Assembly: GCF_963675165.1 (NCBI RefSeq) | Contig: NC_087380.1 | Location: 4,207,803-4,271,802 of the forward strand | DNA: 64,000 nt | Reading direction: 5' to 3' | DNA from: Halichondria panicea | Taxonomy: Eukaryota > Porifera > Demospongiae > Suberitida > Halichondriidae | Part shown: positions 1 to 12,400 of the stretch, piece by piece | Layout: each line of letters starts with the position of its first letter | How positions within the stretch are numbered: position 1 is the first letter of the stretch | Notes under the pieces: model-generated | Database searches by the model: none | What the model was told of the DNA's origin: nothing | Seen by the model: the letters and a program-made list of their open reading frames with translations, nothing else | Translations under genes and position numbers: made by a program

Positions 1-58
1 CTGGGAGGTTAGCAGCGGTTTCTAGTTCGTTACTGGACTCGCTTGGTGTCCTCTCCAT

Positions 59-1444
59 ATATGTGATAGTACTTAGGAAAAGGGCCCTAACGCGGGCATT
101 TTCAAATCAGTTTTTATTGTTGAATCGGATAGAGCGTCCTTTAAGCTTCAAAATGATACCAAGATTGACCTCCTAGCTACTTTCTTTCCGGAGATATGTT
201 CGAGGGAACGCTACAAAGGTATTGCAACGCCCTCTGAGTAAATGACGCTCAAACGCCATGAATAATTGAAGTCAATTATTGCTTTCCGGGCACTTCCGTA
301 TACTCATAAAGCTTCGTAAAAGATGTTCTGGAGAAGACAAGTTAGTTAGATGAAGGCTAGGCGTTCTAGGACTCTCTAGCTAGCTAGTATAGCTATGTAG
401 CTGGATTGCTTGGCACCTAGGAAGGATCTTCGAAGAAATAAAGAGACAAAGACTCCCGTCGCTCGAATGGTAAGCTCTCATGTCTTGTTATAAGCTTGTA
501 CTTATTATCTGTGTAATGTATCAGTCTTATAAAAGATCCCTCACTTGTATGGAGCCTACAGAAGTGTCTCTGTCCTTCATACAACTTAAAGGAAGCCTAA
601 GTGATCTATTATAGGTAGTGTTTCACTTAGTATTCGTCCATATCTATCTAAGGCTTGATACAACTTATTAGTAGCCTTATAAGAAGCTTTCCTCCTTTAA
701 TTTAGTACTGGTATCACTGCCATTGTGCTTAGTAGTAACAGGCCTGATGGGATGGGTGATCACATCATGGAGGGCCCAGGAAACTGCGTGGAATTGTCGT
801 ATAACATTTATATTAATGGTTCCCCCAGGTGGTGGTAAGTGTCGGAGGCCTGAGAAACGCTAGTCTATTGGCTAGAATGTAAGTGACATTGATATTGTGT
901 CTATCTTAACTTACTACTTATCTGTAGGTTGTTATGGAGTGTTTATGAGGACAAGTGGCACGGGATACGTACATCTAAAGAAACAAGAGTGGATCTGCGC
1001 CAAGCTAGCTAGCTAGATAGCTGCTCTTTCTAATCTATTTCTGTTGCTAAATTATGTTTGTTAAGAAGTGGAGCTATAATATACCTGGCTCCTCTTGATG
1101 ATTGTAAGTACTGGGCTGATGAAATAGTCCTGTACAAGTTGTCATCTTTTATTTGTTAAAAATAATTAACAATAATAGGGAAATTCCCTGGGAATTTCCC
1201 CACACGTAGACAGTAAATTTCATTGTAAAAAATGAACGTTCGGTGAGTTTCTTCAACGTCCGCGCTTGACCTGTTTAAAGCTTCGTAGAGACCCAAATTT
1301 TACAGGTAGGTAGAGGAAGGGTTGAAGTTAGCACCTGTGAAAAAAAATTTTTTTGCCCATGTTTTTCATTTCTACTAAATTGGCCTATAGCTTAATTTAA
1401 TTATTGCCGCGTTAAGGGCCCTTTTCCTAAGTACTATCACATAT
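59..1444. mobile_element. 1.39 kb element with 38-bp terminal inverted repeats, apparently non-coding
   Basis: The left end (59-96) and the right end (1406-1444) are near-perfect inverted copies of ATATGTGATAGTACTTAGG followed by AAAAGGGCCC, differing only in a one-base shift near the inner end. Nothing between them reads as a protein, so this looks like a non-autonomous DNA transposon, or a decayed one. The flanks do not show a clear target duplication by eye. The superfamily cannot be assigned from the ends alone. Confidence 0.6.
1178..1200. promoter_or_regulatory. Two adjacent NF-kappaB-like palindromes
   Basis: GGGAAATTCCC (1178-1188) is followed one base later by GGGAATTTCCC (1190-1200). 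Both fit the kappaB consensus GGGRNNYYCC. They lie inside the 59-1444 element and far from a confirmed start codon, so use as an enhancer is only a possibility. The pair also forms a larger imperfect palindrome, which could explain it without any transcription factor. Confidence 0.25.
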
Positions 1445-1804
1445 TCTTCCTTGGTGAGAGACATGAGTTTGGACTGCAACTGAAGAAAATGTTAAGTGAA
1501 TACGGAAATGAAGTAATATTATATTCTCAAGCTCTTTTTTCACACTTCTGAGACTAATTAATCCAGTTTCCACGGTACACTAACCTTCTCCTTTGCCTCC
1601 ACCATGTTTTCGTTTGGTTCCAAAAACGAAGGCTCAAATACTCCAAGTTCAGGGCTAGTGAGTGCTGTTAGCACTCTGGCCTTTTCAAGGGCATGCAACC
1701 CCCAAAGAAGCCGTCACTCTCTACTGGGACAAGCCTGTGTTAGAGAGAACTGATAATCAGAATCATTCTTAACCAACAGAATCTTGTTAACCTAAGGCAC
1801 ATAT

Positions 1805-2060
1805 AGGCAGCCGTGGGTTATTACCCGAGGCACGTGGGCGGCCACAGGTATATACAGCATGGATAGCCTTCACACAACAAGTTATTAGTTTTAATAGTGG
1901 CAGAATTTGATGTTAAACCTTCGTTGTCAAGCAAAATCTAAGAAGCTTGTGACTGTGACTAAGAAGCTCTAGCACTGCATTTACAGCATGGTAGCCTCCA
2001 CACAACAAGTTAGTACTTTTAATAGTTAATATTTTTGCCTATTCAGCAATTTTTACGTAC
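1805..2060 (-). repeat. Dispersed ~150-bp monomer repeat family, two monomers
   Basis: Two related monomers each contain the reverse complement of the 'TGTGTGGAGGCTACCCATGC' box. They are preceded by a GGTTATTACCCGAGGC block that matches the end box of the copies at 43268-43983 and 46463-47241. The same family appears at 2485-2695 and 4085-4152. No coding sense was found. Confidence 0.6.
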
Positions 2061-2484
2061 AGTTCACAGTTTAAGAAGAGAAGACAGGGCAGGAATGAGG
2101 CTTTAGTATATTGCTGATGTAGCTATAATTATTTAACTACGTCATGCCTACTTATCTAAATGTGGAAGGTCTCAGCCATGCCCATATCAAGATGGCAGAA
2201 ATGTGCAGATAAGAGAGGTACAGCCTGAGAGGTCATGTGCCTCGTGAAAGCGATCGCAAATCTGAAGAAAATGCTCATGCATCGAGTTGTAGTTGTTTGG
2301 AAACTGGCTGTAGAATGTCCTGAATATGTCTGTACAATAAGAAAATGCTTCTCGAGAAATCGCTCACTCACTCACTAGCTCAGTCAGACAGACAAACTGC
2401 GGTGAATGCGGTAATAGTGGAATTTTTCAAATGACAATATTTTATGTAAAAAGCTACAAATGCTCTGCTAATCCTAATTACAAC

Positions 2485-2695
2485 CTACTGATTGTTTGGA
2501 GGCTATCCATGCTGTAAACCCATCGCTGTCGCAGCCAGGTGAGCAGACTCAGATGATATACACACACCACACAAACCAACCGACTACTATAACCCGTGGC
2601 CACGGCCCAGGCCTCGCAGGTTAACAAGACACACCAACGGACCACTATAACCCGTGGCCGCCCACGCACTTCGGGTTAATAATGATTTAGGGTGA
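2485..2695 (+). repeat. Copy of the dispersed monomer repeat with duplicated end box
   Basis: It carries the GGAGGCTATCCATGCTGTAA box and then two copies of 'CTATAACCCGTGGCC', the end box of the long copies near 43.9 kb and 47.2 kb. No gene is seen here. Confidence 0.55.
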
Positions 2696-2740
2696 ACCAG
2701 GACACTTTGTAAACACTGTGAATAATAAGGTACATGTATT

Positions 2741-2950
2741 ACCAAGGGCGTATAAAGAGAAGAGGGCATGCAACTGCCATTCAATTATACGTATCCAGCA
2801 AATATGAAGGTGGAGATGCACTATATTTAGCTACCTTGTGCATATAGGCCGTTCTATTAACTATTTTTAGCGATTTTATGCAGCCGCCCACTTCATATTT
2901 TGCTGATCGACAGTTGCATGCCCTAGCTCTTCTCTTTATACGCCGTGGTA
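2741..2950. mobile_element. MITE-like inverted-repeat element
   Basis: The left arm GGGCGTATAAAGAGAAGAGG continues into GGCATGCAACTG. It is matched by an inverted right arm at about 2912-2948 that ends in TATACGCC. The arms are about 33 bp and the whole unit is about 210 bp, with no coding potential. Size and symmetry are typical of a miniature inverted-repeat transposable element. Confidence 0.6.
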
Positions 2951-2981
2951 TTACTTAGTACATATCAGCCAGCAACTCACT

Positions 2982-3947
2982 TTAATGAGAATTCCACAGA
3001 TGCTGCACCCCCTTTAAAGGTGCCCACTCCAAGTATTGTGGAGCTAGCGATGCGAAACTTGACAGATTAAGTTTGGGACCTTCTTTCTTTGCGAGGGCTA
3101 CATTTAGAATGGTGTCCGGCAGTGAAAAGATAATGGTCTGAAGAGAGAAAATGAACCCGGTGTACAGCACAGTTAGTGAAACAGATCAATACAGACAGAT
3201 GCATGGATAAGTGATTGCTCCTCCGCAGACTTGCAGACTTATAGAACTCTACGCTTTCATCTTAGGCCATGCAAAATCAAAAATCAAATTGTAGTTTCTC
3301 AGGCATGCCCAGGAAGTTAAATAGCACATGATCCCAATTTAAAAGGTAACAAAGAAAAAAGCGAAAGACTCACTGATACATGATGTCCTCATGGTGAAAA
3401 TAGGTGCAAATAGGACACAATGCAAGATGTTAATATCTACAAGGATCCTACGTGTATGTGACTAAGACTATCGTTGGCCGTGATTGGAGAGTAGTAGAGA
3501 TCTCTAAAGATGCTGCAACAACTATACATGTATTTTTCCTGTATATTCAGATTGTGTGTGCCTACTGTGCGATTCTACTGAGCCTGGTTAAGCCATTAAT
3601 AAAGATTAACCAGAGGCTCTCTCTTATATATACAACTGCTCTATCTTTTTGTCAATGCAGAAACCGTTATAGCGGATATTTCTATGTGAAAATCGACCCA
3701 AATGCTACAAAACCACTGCCAATCCCACTGCCAATCCTACATGTATCTACCGGTTTAGCTCGAGCAGCATGCACTCAGTCGTTTATTATTAAACTACCGC
3801 GCGTCCAAACTCGCTCTTTGCTATGCACCGCGAATAAATTCAAGTTTTAGAATTTGTTTAGAGTGCAAAATTTACCTTTTCTTCAACTTCATGTACTTTC
3901 CTCTTCTTTGGGGTAGGAGGAATGACTGGTGAATTGGGCGTTGCCAT
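2982..3947 (-). CDS. Possible small two-exon protein with SV40-type nuclear localisation motif
   Basis: Family not recognised. Exon 1 (3947-3876) begins MATPNSPVIPPTPKKRKV and ends at a GTAAAT donor in phase 0. Exon 2 (3137-2982) follows a CTCTCTTCAG acceptor, stays open for 51 codons in the same phase and ends with TAA. The predicted product is 75 aa. PKKRKV (residues 13-18) is a textbook monopartite nuclear localisation signal; the rest shows no recognisable domain. A CTATAG just before the ATG could itself be a splice acceptor, so the first exon may be internal, and a GTGAGT lies just past the stop. It may therefore be part of a larger gene or a remnant. Support is splice signals, phase and composition only. 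Confidence 0.35.
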
Positions 3948-6254
3948 CTATAGATAGAGAGCAGAAATACTTACAGAACACGCCAAAAAAAGTATAATAT
4001 TTACCCTAGCAACCCCTCAACAAATTCAATTACTTCTACATGTAGGCAGGTTACTTTACAGCAATAATAATGAGCATTTACTTATTATGTTGAGGCTATC
4101 CATGCTGTATAAACACAGCAGTGCTATACATTGTAGCAGCCAGGTGAGTAGACTGTGACTACTATATATTATTATATATGCATGGCCACACCACAGACAA
4201 AATGCCTACATGTAGGTTTAATACTTCACTGGAATTCAATCAAATGGACACTGTTGCCTGGAAACTACTCTTAGTGGGCAGGGTAGGCTATCTACTACAA
4301 TGCATCCAGTCTAGAGAGTATAATACCACAAATGTGTGGGTAGTTGTACTTAAATATCTATGATTCTAAGGCTAGAGCACTGAAGTGCAATGTTAGTAAC
4401 CATGTACAGTGACTGTAGGGTTACACTTGCCAATGTGCACACCAACAGTGGCTGTTGTACATTGGTGGTGGCCTGCCAACTGAATTTTTAGTGGAATTGC
4501 ATGGCTACATACTTTGCATCTGTAACCATGGTTGTATACCTTTTGGTCAACCCCTATATCCTTAGACTACCCTCTCGATCCTTGCTACCTTTGGCGTTTT
4601 GCTTACATGTACCTCACTGCTATATATAGTGCAATATCAGGGGACCACATGACCTTTGTAAGGGTTGTGCTTGCTACTACTGTGCTACCCAAAGTTTAGA
4701 AAAAATTTGCATATTCATGCTTTGATGTGGACACCCTTAATGCGCTTATATATAGGCGCAGTACTATAGGCGCAGTATATTAGCGCTTATAGCTAGAATA
4801 TTACTGACTCAGCACTTTACAACCTCAAAAAGAAACAAGTGTAGCTCCGCTTTGCAGGGTCGCCTGATTCTGGGAATTGCTTCACTCTGTACTGCACTCT
4901 ATCTAGATTGTACTCAGCTTGTGTCAGTTAGCTCTAGCTGTGTAGTTTGGCAAAAACGGGGATCGGTACGTTCTGACGAAAATCGAAAAATTCACTGCTC
5001 GGATTGGAAGCGACTTGGCCTATCCAAGTTTTCGCTGGATAATAGGCCCATGGCCATCTGTTAGTGTGTGTAATTAGTTTGAATCAGTCTTGTTTTGTTT
5101 GTGCGTTACACGCCCTTTTACCTGATGCAATTTAATGTCTGACGGAGTTCGGCGACTTACTCTACACCACTGCATTATATGGTTTCTTATAATCATGTCA
5201 CCAGCCAGAGTTTACACTTTAGTGCTCTAAGTTTATGATTTTTCTCCATTTTACGCTAATTAAAATAGCACCTGGCATCCATTGCAGGTGATATACCGAT
5301 ACTATACGTACAATGCTATAGGTCAGTAAACCACTACCTGTAGAAACTGTATTATTAGCGCTTGCTCGATTATAAGCGTATCTTTATTTTAAGCACATGC
5401 TCAACTGCAGGTTTTTTATACTTCAATTGAAGCAGGATTTAGTGAGTTAACTTTGTTCGTCTATGAGCTGTATCAGTCTATATGGGCAAGCTGTTACCGT
5501 CTGATCATACTGAGAGAATAGAGACTTAGATGAGGTGGACTTCACCCTTTTTATTCCTCGGTGCGTAAGTGAGGTAATCTATACGGTGTGTTTGTGTGTT
5601 CTGCTCAAGGATCAAAGAGTCTATAGGCTTCTAGTCATATTTTAATTCGTAGATTTGCAAACTTCGTTCTCGAGTGCCATTGCAGCCTTTTCAGAAGAGT
5701 ACGTATGTCCATGGAGTGTTGCTACTCTACTTAGTAGTGCCAGAGGAGGTCCGACAGGCGCGGTGCAGCTCAAGCAATTAGCCTCTGATTACACTCAGCA
5801 AAAACATACGACGTGGGCAGATAATTATTGCTCAATCAAAGACTAATTGTTTGAAGCTGCACCGGGCCTGTCGTACCTCCTCTGGGTAGCTGCAAGGCTC
5901 TGCTGATGGAGTAATTTTATACTTGGACTTTTGGCATCGAACCTTTTTAAAATGATCTTGCATGGTCAATTACCCACTCTTCGAGATTTCTGTATTCTGC
6001 CTGCGCATGCAACTAAACAAAATGTTCGCATGATATGGACCTAGTTAGGGTAGCCTGCTTGCCTGGTTCGCTCACTTTCTAGCTTGCTAGCTGTCACAGA
6101 GATATCCGGTTACTGGGTGGGGCTCAAAAATGACTGCACAAACGTAAGCGTATGGAGCTATTGACCCCATGAGCGCATTCACTAATAATCCAGTTTCTAC
6201 GGTAGGAAACAATAGCAATTAAGTTAACAGCTAAAAAATTCTAAACTGCTATAT
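3948..6254. other. Gene-free stretch with repeat fragments
   Basis: No exon could be supported. Holds a repeat box at 4085-4152 and palindromic GCGCTTATA-type sequence near 4740-4790. It also holds an inverted fragment at about 5150-5235 matching the first 70 bases of the segmental duplication at 43268, and an inverted-repeat element at 5741-5884. A 132-codon open frame at 3452-3850 just to the left was judged non-coding. Confidence 0.5.
5741..5884. mobile_element. Short inverted-repeat (MITE-like) element
   Basis: CAGAGGAGGTCCGACAGGCG at the left is mirrored by CGGGCCTGTCGTACCTCCTCTG at the right. The inverted match continues inward through GCAGCT..AAGCAATTAG and CTAATTGTTTGAAGCTGC. Surrounding sequence (from about 5550) resembles the dispersed element at 11130-11600, so this may be a piece of that larger family. 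Confidence 0.5.
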
Positions 6255-6495
6255 AGGAAAGGGAAAAAGTTGAACGAGCAGAAATTTCTGTAACGGGATG
6301 ATTAATGTGTTCTTCAGTAACCAGGTTAATATGAGATGAATAACAGTAATTTCAAAAGTTAACCTAAGAATCAGTCTTGGGAGAACTGTAGGAAAGGGGA
6401 AAGTTGAATGAGCCAAAATTTCTTAACTGGATGATTAATGTGTTCTTCAGTAACCAGATTAAATGTGAGATGAATAAGAATCAGTCTTGGGAGAC
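6255..6495. repeat. Imperfect tandem duplication covering the 3' end of the receptor gene
   Basis: Two units (about 6255-6389 and 6390-6495) both read AGGAAAGG, then GATTAATGTGTTCTTCAGTAACCAG, then AATCAGTCTTGGGAG. The second unit contains the stop codon and last codons of the TGF-beta receptor gene (minus strand, stop 6481-6483). The first is a decayed copy lying in its 3' flank. Confidence 0.65.
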
Positions 6496-9400
6496 TATGT
6501 TCTTCCTCAGGCATATTGCTAGTCGTGCAGCACTTGGTCTGGCATCAGGGGATGGAGACCAACTCTCAGCCATGAGGTTTGCCAGGTGAATACGCCAGTG
6601 AACCTACAACGAGAAGTTATAGCAGTGGCTACGTTCAACATAACACTGCACAACAAAACAAAATGTGTCAAGCTACCTCTTTGTCACAACAACACTTTTG
6701 GCTCGTTACATACAATTCTAAAAATATTTCCTAAATATAAATAGCAGATTGCATAATGCTTATGCAGTCTTGACTGAAGATACGGAACTCGTGCGGAGTA
6801 AGTGGCCATACAAACATAACACACCTCATTTCCCTTCCACCTCTCTCCCAGTTCAGGTCTCCTCCGCTGGTCCACCACAACGCGTTTTACATCCTCAATG
6901 GTAGGGTTTGCTGGCAAAAACTCGCTGTAGGGCTCTGAATAGTCGCTGGCCACTCCTGAAAGGGAAAAGGAATTAAGATAGCGCCTAATTTTTCTATTTT
7001 CTACAGTATAGCCCCCTTACATCGAGCAGTAGCATACATGTTTGATGTAAAGCCTGGTGCTTGTAATTACATTGGCTATTAATGGTATGCCATTAATTGC
7101 ACGCCAACTATGCACTGAGCTAATTAAACCGGCAACCAAATAACAAGGGTGAACTTTGGCGGAACCCTCGGCGTTGTCGGAGCATAATAGTTAAGAACGG
7201 TATTTTCACAATAATTTTATCTTTAAACCAGTCTTCGTCACATGCTGAAAACAAAGCTTATAGATGGACTTTACGTGTATAAATCAGCTATGAAAAGTCT
7301 TTCAAATGGGTCACACAGACTATAATATATAGGATCACAGCAGAGTCAAAAAGAAGCCTGGTGTGATATCAAATACAAATAGGGAACTTGCTCACAGTAT
7401 ATTATAGACAAGCTTGGAGTCTTCCCTGGATAGGCATGTGACTTTAAGCGCATGTGCATGTACATGTGCCTTGAATTTAAGCTTTTATCCTTATATCAAC
7501 TAACAAATTACTGACCATCTATCTCCACTCTACGCAGCACCTCCCACATGACCAGACCGTACGCATAGATATCTGCCTGACAAAACGACTCAAACTCATA
7601 TGACAAAGTCTTATTGAGAATCTCAGGGGCCATATGTCGTTTAGTACCCACTTGAATGACTGGGTCAGCACCTTCAACAAAATCATCTCCGATTACTGAA
7701 AGTCCAAAATCTCCAACAACACATGCACCGCTGTTGTCAGCAACAAGGATGTTTCGAGTCTTGAGGTCCCTGTGCGCTATACCGCAGTGGTTTCTACCGT
7801 AGTGAGATTTGAACGGCTGGTGAAGGAACTGAAGTGCATCTGCTATACTCTGGAGGATTTTAAGCATCTGATTTGGGGAGATGGTGTGTTCCTTGAGATA
7901 TTCGGCTACGCAACCTAGTTCATAAAACTTCATTACGAGCCATAATTCTCTTCCGGAGTTGTGTTCTGTCCAAGTGTTAGTAAGAGATATCACAGTAAAA
8001 CAGCCAGTTTTAATACCGACTAGTACCACAATAGCAAAACTCACTTTGGTAGCGTATGTCACTGCAAACATAGGAGACGATGTTGGAGTGGGCGATCATA
8101 CCAGATGTGTAAATTCTTCTCTCCCTTTCACAGGTCTTGTCATCAGGGTTAATGTACTTCTTGACAGCAAGCACTCTTCCGTAACGAGATGCTTTAAACA
8201 CTGCACCAAACGCTCCACATGCTATAGGTACTGTATAATAACAACGACAAGACATAATTATACACAGTAATACACATAAGAGCCACGCAGAATGAAGCAA
8301 ACCGAGATTGCATACAATGGATGTAAAACTATATGCACTTCCATAATTATACTGTTGCAAATGCACGCAGAGTACATGCACCTTATGCAAACAATTATGG
8401 CAATAGTTAAAAGGAATGTGCTGTTATTGTGATATCAGCATACCGTTTATTAGCTTATGCGTAATCAGGGCCGTAGATAGCTTAGGTTTGCAGGGGTGGC
8501 AAAATAACAGCTGGAAAAAAAAGATCAACTGTTTTTCATATCCTCTGAGTATGGCAACTTGTAGGCACCAACTTAGCTATTCATGGAGCAACTAAAACAA
8601 GGTAGATTGTACTAAGAAGATGCTCCTGCTTCCTAGAGGCGTATTTTCTGAATTTTACTTAAAAAAAGGTCATCACTTTTTCTCTGCAGTAAGCATGCGC
8701 ATCAGATAGCCCTGCCCACATTTCAATTTGTAAATGCATAGGGCATGTGCAGATCAATGTTTCACAGTCGATCTAGAATGCCAGGGGGGCAATAGCAAGT
8801 TGGCCGCATTTCAAAAAATAGCCGCGGCTAAAAACGATCTTACCTCGAAATCTAACAACTAATTTTGCGGCTCTGTCTCGAGGATAATGATGGTAATCCA
8901 GCCAAACCACACAGCCATAATAAAACATGTAGTCAGTACTGGTCAGTATACGGCCACATTTCAGGGCGAGTTTTGTGCAGTAAACATCTAGCTATAGCAA
9001 TCCGTGCCAAACCAAATGGCCGGTAGTGACCGTACATCAGAGTCTACTGTATAGTGATGACTCGACTAATAGCAAATCAAAGGCAAGCAAGCAACCCTAA
9101 TAATACCGTATAGCGGGTAATTTCCGGGGGTATAGGAACATTCGTCAATACAATACTTAGTCAGTTTGTGGGTTATAATTACGTGGTTGTGCGCACTGCT
9201 AGTATAAAGGCGGTCGATTCATGCTCCAGGGTTTAATCACAAAACCACAAACATTTTACACCCAAAAATTACCCGTACTAAAACAATTATATTGACAAGA
9301 ACTGCTTCAATCTGGGTGGGCCACCTATAATCTTGGTAGAATACGGGACTTACCTATGGGTTTGACAAATTCAATATCTTGGGCAAATGTTCTCTCTTGC

Positions 9401-12400
9401 ATTATAGAGGTTGAATATTTGCTGCCACTGGACATCCCATTATCTTTGTAGGCCTGTGAGAGGGTTGAAGAGTGTCTCTTGAATAATGAATAACTTTTCC
9501 CTCGTGCTTGTGCATGTGTTTTTCATAAAATAAAATAAATCTCATGCTATAATTATATCAATTACACACGTAACTAGCATTTACCAACAACATTATTATT
9601 TCTACAACACGTATATCTATATAATATGTAGATGACATGACTGTATGCACCCGAGTTAATTACTCACCTTCCTACGACGACGACGACGACGTCGAATGCA
9701 AACACAGACCGGCACAGCAAATACAGTTGATACCAATACCAAAGCAGCCAGAAAAAATATCATAGGCATCCACCAAGTATCTGTGTACACACCCATTGAA
9801 AATTTAATGGAAAGCACGAATTCACAGATGCATAAAGCATATAGTATTTATCAATATTCCCTACATGCTAAAGAGTGGTGAATACCTAATTCAGTGCTGC
9901 GAGTGGGAAGAGTAGGTGTGAGTTGGTCGCAGCTCAGTGGGGCACAACCAGAGGGGAGAACGAGAGCATTGCATTGGTCGTACGTGATCTCATCTGGGAG
10001 AATGCATTTATTGCACTCCCTCCCACCGACACAGCACTTTCTCAGCACTGCATGTGTAAACCAAAATGGATGGGTGTTGAGAAAATCCACAAATCAAATC
10101 CAATATATAGAAGCTGTTAGTTTTCGTCACACTGCAACCGTAACAGTTACAGCTCGAATAGACACACACACACATTCAGCTTTACAGTACTAAAAATAAT
10201 AAATATCGCGTACATGCATGCAGCAAAAAGTGATAGTCTAAAATCCGCGAAAGTTTATATGGTAGCTGAAATGGTACTGCAAGCACACACCTTCAGGTGT
10301 AGATTGACAATTAGAACCTGAAGATCCTGTCACACAGTAGTGTTGTATGTCACCGGTTTGAACAGAAAGCTCAACATTGCAGGTATAGAACTGCAAATCG
10401 TGTGCTGTAAAGTTGCACTGATGTGTAACTAAGTCACAATCCCCAGATTGAGAGTCACAGTAGCATCCTGTGAGTGTGGGTGTGTGTAAGTAGAATGTAT
10501 TAATGCGCCGTAATAATATTATACCTCTACATTAAATTTTAGTCGACACAATTAGATCTAGCTATACCTAGGTCAAGGATAGATTAGGTAAAGCCAAGGG
10601 CGTATATAGAAAAGGTTGATACACCCATGGTAAGGCTCTACTGTATATAGCGGGTAAGGGGTAAAATATTTGTAATTAATTTTTGTGGGCAACTGACCTG
10701 CACGAAAATTTCCCCCGCGGTAACATAACCGGAACGCATGCAGTGCAGTGCAGACAATGATATTTTTTTTACTCTCAGTGTTCAAGTTAAACAAATTGTT
10801 TTACCTCTATATGGTATTCGTTTTGAATACTTTTTCTGGAAGACAACGACTCATAGCATCTACAATGTACAGTACCCAGTTATAGATGAGGTAAGGCTAT
10901 ATTCCATTCCGTAGTAAAGGCCCTTCTTCGGCAGAGCAAGATGGCCAAATATCGCCAACCAATTATTGCCTTATAATCTAGTCTGGAATAAAGTGCAATG
11001 ATCATTTGGAACACTTAAGAGGACACCATTATCTAATGGCTTATACACAGTGCATAATAAACTGCAAGTAACTGTGCTCAGTCCATGCAACTCACTTATA
11101 ATCAAGGCCTATACCTATAATGTAGTAGTTACGCCTCGGTGCGCATGCGAAAGCGAGGTATATACGGTAGTGTGTTAGTGTGTCTGTCTGTCTGTCTGTG
11201 TGTGTGTGTAGACTGCAACAGCTGCTCAAGGATCAATGAAGTGCAAGTAAGAGTTTCTATAGGCTTCTAGTCATGTTTTCTTGGATTTTTTTTCGTGGAT
11301 TTGCAAAGTAATGCTTCCTTCTTGAGTTATGCCTAGTTTTGCAATGCCATTGCAGCCTTTCAGCCTTTTCAGAAGAGTGCGTAGCAAAACTTGTTCACCG
11401 AGTGTTGCTACTCTACTTAGTAGTTAGCTCTGCACTAGAACGCTAGCTATTGGTAGCTGCAAGAGTGAGAAGAGAGCTGCAAGGCTCTGCTGATGCAGCC
11501 ATTAATTTTAGACTTGAACGTTTGGCATCGATCGTTTTTAACAACAATCATGGTCGATCATTACCCACTCTTTGAGTTTTCGTTTTCCCTGTGATTCTGC
11601 CCAGAGCATGCAGGTATTAATGCAAAAACTAGCTTTATGTTATGTAGCTTTGGCACCTCCACCCATGGTGCTTTCATTATAACCAGCACGCTCACGCTTT
11701 TACTGGGTGTGGTCAGTCATTAGCAAGTACTACATATGGTTCACTGACTAGGCGTGTTATAACTATCGAGGAAACACACAACTTTCTTATTTTGAGTTAC
11801 TTATGTAGCTTTGGCACCTCCACCCATGGTGCTTTCATTATAACCAGCACGCTCACGCTTTTACTGGGTGTGGTCAGTCATTAGCAAGTACTACATATGG
11901 TTCACTGACTAGGCGTGTTATAACTATCGAGGAAACACACAACTTTCTTATTTTGAGTTACTCGGCTGCCTTGTATAGGGCGTAACACAGATAGTTTTCG
12001 AAGATCCACTGCAGATTTAATGTAAAAGCAATACCGTGCACCACTAACTTTTCAATCTATGATAATACAGAAGAGACTCGTGTAGCTCAATCTATGCAAG
12101 GTAAATGAAGCAATACAACATAATCCACGTTTAATATATACATGCAGGCAGCTTCTTATATAAATTAATGATGTAGTATGATAGTCAAACTTTTAATAAC
12201 TGTAACCAAATTTACAAAATACTTAATTAATTTCTTGCCGCTGCTAACGTCATCATAGAACGTACACCACATAACATTTAGGAGAGTAAATTATACTACA
12301 TCACCAAAATTTGATGCAAGGGAAGTGTCTTTTTTTTTATTTGATAGCTAGAGCAGTGTTGTCAACTGGCCTAAAATACAGTTGTTGGCCTTATGGTAGG

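Noticed and set aside
3452-3850. 132-codon open frame on the plus strand
   Set aside because: No start context, composition or motif suggests a protein. It overlaps repeat-like sequence and has no supporting exons around it.
11640-11961. CRISPR-like or satellite array
   Set aside because: Only two units without spacers; a simple tandem duplication in a eukaryotic intron.
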